Assembly: GCA_007922225.1 (NCBI GenBank) | Contig: ML679958.1 | Span: 57,740,838-57,804,837 of the forward strand | Source: Emydura subglobosa | Taxonomy: Eukaryota; Chordata; Testudines; Chelidae | Reading direction: 5' to 3' | Length of the DNA: 64,000 nt | Part shown: positions 58,991 through 64,000 of the stretch, one piece after another | Position numbering within the stretch: position 1 is the first letter of the stretch | Layout of the letters: each line of letters begins with the position of its first letter | Translations under genes and position numbers: made by a program | The notes under the pieces: generated by a model | Told to the model about the DNA's origin: nothing | The model's input: only the letters and a program-made list of their open reading frames with translations | The model's database searches: none

Positions 58991-59216
58991 CTGTCTAAGT
59001 TCATTTGAAAGTGATCCCTCTACCTCTGAGCTGTCAGTCCTCATTCTTAAAGGAAATCTGCACAACACTTTCAAAATATGAGCCTGGATTTATGGTTTAT
59101 TACAACAATCCATAACCTACTAACAACCACACACAAGCTGCCTTTCCCCATCTTTCCTTTCCCCTTATGACTGGAGGGGTGTTAATGGGCCTTTTCACCT
59201 TGAATGGTCGCTTGGA
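58991..59216 (+). mobile_element. Palindromic retroelement fragment, right arm, inner part
   Basis: Here the same element runs in the opposite sense: 'gtcctcattcttaaaggaaa' then 'tctgcacaacactttcaaaa', 'ggtttattacaacaatccat' and 'ggaggggtgttaatgggcct' then 'tttcaccttgaatggtcgc'. The switch of orientation near 58990-59010 makes the whole fragment head-to-head with both 3' ends outward. Confidence 0.55.
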
Positions 59217-59585
59217 ATATGTAATTAAGTCAACCTAACTTATGTGGGCATACAGACACCACAGTAATCACATCACTTGTACATTTCTAGACTTTGCTCC
59301 TTGTGCTGTCGGTGCGCGTCTTCACCAGAACCACTTGCACCAACTGAATTGCCAGTGTGGGGAATTATGGGATGGCTTCTGAAAGCCAGTAACAGTCAAT
59401 GTAAGCAATGCAGTGTTTATGCTGATAATGTGTCGACCTAACTTCATCGACACTGACTCTACAACTCTCCTGGAGGTGGAGTTATTAAGTTGGTGTAGCA
59501 GGCAAGTTACATCAGTGGGAGTGAAATTTTAGTGTAAACACTTAAGCTGCCTTGCATCGACCTCACTCTGTAATGTGGACGAGGC
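59217..59585. mobile_element. Harbinger-derived MITE inside the right arm
   Basis: Its right half ('ctggaggtggagttattaag' then 'ttggtgtagcaggcaagtta', 'aagctgccttgcatcgacct') matches the terminal 150 bases of Harbinger copy 2 (58705-58830). It has no coding region. It separates the two parts of the right arm, whose text continues at 59586. Confidence 0.65.
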
Positions 59586-59700
59586 CACTGAGTATGTTTC
59601 CCAGACATGAGGAAGAGCTCTGCGTAGCTTGAAAACTTGTCTGTCTCAACAACAGAAGTTGGTCCAATAAAAGATATTACCTCACTCACCTTCTCACTCT
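59586..59700 (+). mobile_element. Palindromic retroelement fragment, right arm, outer part
   Basis: 'gtttcccagacatgaggaag' then 'agctctgcgtagcttg', 'acagaagttggtccaataaa' and 'agatattacctcactcacct' mirror 52328-52447 in inverse orientation and match the arms of the hairpin at 6317-6552. Confidence 0.65.
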
Positions 59701-59837
59701 AATACGGTTGTCAGCTAATTTAATTATAAATTTCCCCTTCTCCATGGAATTATCCGAGTCCCTCTTGGAGACTCAAAGAGCTGCTTTATGTTTTAACCCC
59801 AATCTCAAAGCCTTTAGTCTTTACTGTATAAACTTCA

Positions 59838-59985
59838 GTTTTGGTGATTATTATTGAACATTTTTATTGTGGTAATGCCTAGAGGCCCCAACAAAGTCAG
59901 GGCCCCATTGTGCTAAGGACTATACAAACAGAGAGTAAATGGCAGTCCCTTCCCCTAAAGAACTTACAATCTAAATTTCAGTACA
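59838..59985 (-). repeat. Old interspersed repeat
   Basis: 'ggtaatgcctagaggcccca', 'cagggccccattgtgctaag' then 'gactatacaaacagag', 'ggcagtcccttcccctaaag' then 'aacttacaatctaa' form a well-known amniote dispersed repeat text. Compare 42465-42690. Confidence 0.6.
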
Positions 59986-61527
59986 AAGCAGCTCTCTAGA
60001 GCCCTTCAAAACTGTTGCTGGGTTGAACAGAGAGCTCATCATGGAAGGACACAAAGCCCACCCTAGTTACTGAGCATAAGTGGAGACCTTGTGGTCTCCG
60101 CAGCTCATTGTGTATCTTGAACTCCATCCCCCAACTGGCATTGTGCTATGCCATCACGACTCAGCTACCCTTCCAGAGTGACTCTTACTTTCATCAATTG
60201 TTGAGAATTTTTCATACCTGCTAGAGTTCAAGGCTCTTGTCACAGGTATTGGTACACACTATAGACCTGTACCTATGTGCTTATCTTTGAGTATGGGAAT
60301 AGCCCCACTCCAGTGCTCTGCTGCTTCAGGGCTTATACAGGGTTCAGATACATCAAAAAGGTTACTTCAGATGTTTTGCATGTGACCTAGTATAACTTTG
60401 AGTAGGTAGGAAGGATTAAGCATGGTCTCCTCCTACCTGAAAATAATGGGGACAGAAGGTTGAAAAACAGGTTCTTGAGGCTGTTGTTTTGATCCAATAG
60501 AGAGATGAAAGACCACAAAACTGTTAACAATCACCACTAAGCCCTAGAAAAGGGTAAACAGGAAAATTAGAAAGACTTTCAGCACACCTTCATTTTGAGC
60601 ACGTTAGGGAATCTGTGAGATAACTATGCAGGGGGTACGTTTTCAATATTGGGCAAAGAATAATATTGCACAGATATCTTTATCTATTGTTACATGTATA
60701 TGAATATGTAACCCTTTAGAAGTATCCATTACCCATCAAATAAGGTTGGGGGCTTTTTCAATCAATGAACAAGATGGGAAGTATGATCAGTGGACCTCCT
60801 TTCATACATTCTGTGCTCTATGTGGCTTCTTTTTTTTCTTTCTTTGATTTTTCATTAAGTGACAATAGTACTGAGGGTTTGGGCTTTGTTTTAATGCTGG
60901 GCCTCTTTCTGCTCTGCCTCTGCCCTGCTAATAACACCACCTTTCTGAGATGGAGTTGAATCCTTCACATTGATGCATGTTTCTTCCCTCTCCTTCCCTC
61001 AATCCCCCTTCTGCCATCTCTGCTGCCCCTTAGAAATCCTCCCAGGAGGCTGCACTATTATTGTTGTGCTGACCTATCAGAACAAACACTGCCACTTTAA
61101 AACTTTGCATGGAGAGTGAACAAGCACACGCTCAAGAGACAGCACGGTTTCAGGCAGAAGAGTCTATTTTGACAAAACATTGACTTCCTGAGAGGCCTTT
61201 TCTTCAGCCACTCTGCTGGTTTTTACATTCAAGAGCCAAAGCAAATCTGGACCTGTTATGAGCGGGACTGAATTTGTGAATGGTTTATGTATAGAATATT
61301 AGGACATACAGTGATTTGTTTGGTGAGGATCCCTGAACAGTGGAGAAACTGTGTGTAGGAAACCCATGTCATGTTTCATTAATGTATGAGTTACTATTCA
61401 CTCGGGGTTGTACCATTAACATCCCCTCCTCCTGAATGTCTGTCTGCTGATTTTTAGAGGCTGCATATTTGATGTGGTAGAATTGTCTTTGGGAGTTATA
61501 CCCCATCACATGTGTAGCTGTCATCCA

Positions 61528-61551
61528 CTACACTACACTACACTACACGAG
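61528..61551 (+). repeat. CTACA pentanucleotide microsatellite
   Basis: About four to five CACTA/CTACA units in tandem. Confidence 0.85.
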
Positions 61552-62086
61552 TGGAGAGGGCAGAAGCACGTGAGGAGACCACTGAGAAGCAATTTTTACA
61601 CGAGAGAACCACAGTGAACCTGTACTTTAATACCTAGCACAAAACATTCAATATCTACTGCAATGTACTTTGAAAAAAACAAACACAGGCACTGAAGCAT
61701 GAAACAAAAGGTAGTGTACAAGCGGCCTGATTTTAGAAAGACATTCCACTTCTGTGCAAGCAACTTTGTTCATATACACATGCAGATGCCCAGGCTTGTG
61801 CACTTTTTGTGCATCAGTTGTACATACAAATTATGCAATTCGGGCAAACAGCTAATAGTACTCAACCAGAGCCCAACTCTGAAACGTTTTCTCCTACTGA
61901 CTGGGTCATTCACACGCCAGTAGTCTCATGTGCATGGACAAACTTGAGTATGCATTACTGGAAGCTGTGCATTACTGGAAGCTGTTGAAAACCAGGCCTC
62001 ACACATGTGCCTAGTTATTTATTTGTTTGTTTCTCAAAGTACAGTGAGAACATAAACGACTTTAAAATTTACGGTGGATGGCAGAG

Positions 62087-62510
62087 TGTGACAGCGTATA
62101 TAAACCATGCACTCACATGAAAAGGGCTAAGGAACTGCTTTGGTCTGGAATGGACCTGCCCCTGTGCTCCTGCAGATCATGTCACAGCTGGAGGAGGAGT
62201 TAAAATGAGGGAATTTCACTCAGCTGGGGGCAACCCTAAGAAGGGAGCAGGCTGTTGAATTTCTCCAGGCCCTAAGAAAGGATTAAGAGTCTGCTCCCAG
62301 GACCGTTAGAAGCAAGATAGGCCCTTATCCTGGCGGGAACTGCCTAAAGTTTTCTCTTTTCCTTTCTTTTGTTTAACCTCATTTGTTGTTTGTGGCCTTT
62401 TTTATTGTTGCACCTGAGACCCCCCAAGAGGGGACAAAACAACTGAGAGGGTTGATTGCTAGCCAAATAGAAAGACACACCGCACAACATCCGCTGGGGT
62501 GGGGTTAATC
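62087..62510 (+). mobile_element. LTR-like repeat, copy 2
   Basis: It begins 'tgtgacagcgtatataaacc' (TG start and TATA-like box) and runs through 'gctaaggaactgctttggtc', 'ttcactcagctgggggcaac' and 'ctgagaccccccaagagggg'. It is homologous in order to 9926-10260. The right border is uncertain. Confidence 0.5.
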
Positions 62511-63065
62511 GGACTCACACGTGTATGCTCTCCATGTAGCTCCTAAAGTGGGTGCTCTACCACAGACAGATGAGTGACACAGATTTGTTATTTGAACAGT
62601 GAATGCCAAATTCAGCCTTCAGATGCAAACTACTGAAGTCAATGGGTTGAGTGGGTGTAACGAGAGCAGAATGTGGCTTGTACTTGTGCAGCTGCGGTTA
62701 AGAATAATTAAATTGTGTGGGTGTAAATAAGGTAGAATTTTTGTACCTGGGTTTAGAAAATGGATTACCATTTACCAAAAAGATAAAAAATTAAAATAAA
62801 AAAAGGATACTGCCACACTGAAAACTAGTTAATTTAAAAAATGATATAAAAGTAGCCTTATGTTCTAGACCGGCCTACGATTCCTCCTAAGAATTTGCTT
62901 GGTCACATATTTCTATTTTTGAATATGTTTCCTCTCTTCTGAGCCTGTGCAAAAGTATACCATCTATGAAGAAAAAAGATGCACTGTACATGCATACATA
63001 CATATTTATGAGAGTGCACTAGAGAGAGGGCCATATCTACAGTATCTGTGTTTGTCTAGCTATCT

Positions 63066-63086
63066 GTGTGTGTGTGTGTGTGTGTA
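63066..63086 (+). repeat. GT dinucleotide microsatellite
   Basis: About ten GT/TG units in tandem. Confidence 0.9.
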
Positions 63087-63300
63087 GATATACATACACA
63101 CTGTAGGTAGCTTGATTTTCATATATTAACATTTCCACTGTGGACAGTTTTCATTCTTTGTGCGGGCGCCTCACTCACATCCAGCTCTGCTCTGTTATGT
63201 AAACCCAGGCATGCGTGATCTGATAGCTAGAGACAACTGCAGAGAAGGGGAGTTCAGTTAAGAACAGTCAGTTGAGGACAGAGAACACTGTGTCTTTTTG

Positions 63301-63564
63301 TTAACTGATGTAACAGAAAAAACAGAGCACTTTACTTGGATTGTGTCCCAAAAGCCCTCCTGCTTTTTTAAACCAGTTATCACAAACTGCATCAGGGAAA
63401 CCTGCTGGAGCAATGGCAAATGATACAGGAAAAAGGTTTGGGTGAAATTTTGATCCCTTTGCAAATCCACAATCAAAGCTCTTTGCATGAGGCAATAATG
63501 TGGGTGTTGCAGGAGAAACAGAATCCTCCCCGTACCATGTAAAAAGGGTGCCAACAACCTTCAT
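63301..63564 (-). other. Unidentified ORF with protein-like composition
   Basis: 87 codons beginning MKVVGTLFTWYGEDS and including FDCGFAKGSKFHPNLFPV and GFPDAVCDNWFKKAGGLLG. The composition looks more protein-like than neighbouring ORFs, and a second frame is also open over the same stretch. I recognise no family and see no clear splice or promoter context, so it may be chance or a decayed exon. Confidence 0.2.
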
Positions 63565-64000
63565 GATGACATGGGAATAAGTTTTAGAATCAGGTTTCTA
63601 GTGCAGATAATAGGATTAGGAATATTTACTTTTTGTGAATGTATTCAGCTGTGTGCGTGCTTTGGTGAGGAAATCAGAGAAGGGGATATGTATCCCTTTT
63701 TATTTCCTCTGATTGATATGATGGTTGCATTGATATGTATACATTTACTGCAGTCTTTGTTCATCAGTGTTCTTTCACATCCCGGCAGTCAAGAGAATGG
63801 GATGAATTTATTTTCAGACTCCGTGGTGAAATGGCATGACAGGTAGAAAAGAGACATGCCATTTGCCATATCTCTGCTGCACCGTCCCTGCACAAAGCCT
63901 AGAGATGGGAGTGACCTCAGCATTCTGGCTGTGCTGCTAGTGCAGAAGAAATAAAGCATGGAGGCCATGAAAGACACTGACTGTTCTGCTCTCACAGAAG

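Larger units (their letters stand above)
59701..62086. other. Intergenic DNA
   Basis: It contains an old interspersed repeat at 59838-59985 (same family as 42465-42690) and a short CTACA pentamer run at 61528-61551. No gene was recognised. Confidence 0.45.
62511..64000. other. Intergenic DNA
   Basis: It contains a GT microsatellite (63066-63086) and a palindromic-MITE-like remnant near 62607-62700. A minus-strand ORF at 63301-63564 is noted separately. Nothing else was recognised. Confidence 0.4.

Noticed and set aside
59005..59100. Twin-priming 5' inversion as explanation of the palindrome
   Set aside because: Twin priming joins different parts of one copy, whereas here the outer parts of both arms carry the same 3' terminal sequence.

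Overview
The window looks like vertebrate nuclear DNA, most probably from a turtle (Testudines). It is AT-rich, its genes have introns, and it carries CR1 LINEs with the typical 3' terminus, PIF/Harbinger and hAT DNA transposons, MIR-like SINEs and retroviral-type LTRs. The turtle assignment rests on recalled resemblance of the CR1 and Harbinger families, not on a search. No bacterial-type genes, CRISPR arrays, rRNA or tRNA genes were seen.

Two host genes are supported, and they form a divergent pair. CCDC122 lies on the minus strand: four coding exons between 21648 and 12359 join in phase 0 into a 259-residue, strongly coiled-coil protein. LACC1 (FAMIN) lies on the plus strand: five coding exons from 28181 to 36388 have consensus splice sites and join without a frame break into a 440-residue protein with a complete laccase-like (DUF152/YfiH) domain. 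The same head-to-head pair occurs at human 13q14. Their promoters should lie between 21.65 and 28.13 kb, but no clear CpG-island promoter is visible there.

The rest is intron and intergenic DNA shaped by mobile elements. Left flank (1-11.5 kb): MIR-like SINEs, old MITEs, a hairpin insertion nested in a MITE with a 17-bp target duplication (6250-6600), an LTR-like block, and an older CR1 followed by an LTR-like repeat. CCDC122 introns (12.5-21.5 kb): a homopolymer tract, a GC-rich CpG cluster, a CR1 tail, a 380-bp hAT element with an 8-bp target duplication, and a degenerate minisatellite. LACC1 introns: a MITE, a CR1 tail and an antisense solo LTR.

Downstream of LACC1 (37-64 kb) no host gene was recognised. 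At 38.27-41.70 kb there is a whole PIF/Harbinger element with a transposase and a convergent Myb/SANT-like gene, both decayed. A second one at 52.45-58.84 kb is split by a 3.1-kb CR1. That second Harbinger sits inside a palindromic retroelement fragment (Penelope-like, by recalled similarity), whose other arm holds a further Harbinger-derived MITE. The result is a readable succession of insertions. The most notable points are this nested locus, the two palindromic fragments with their 3' ends pointing outward, and valine in turtle LACC1 at the site of the human I254V disease polymorphism.
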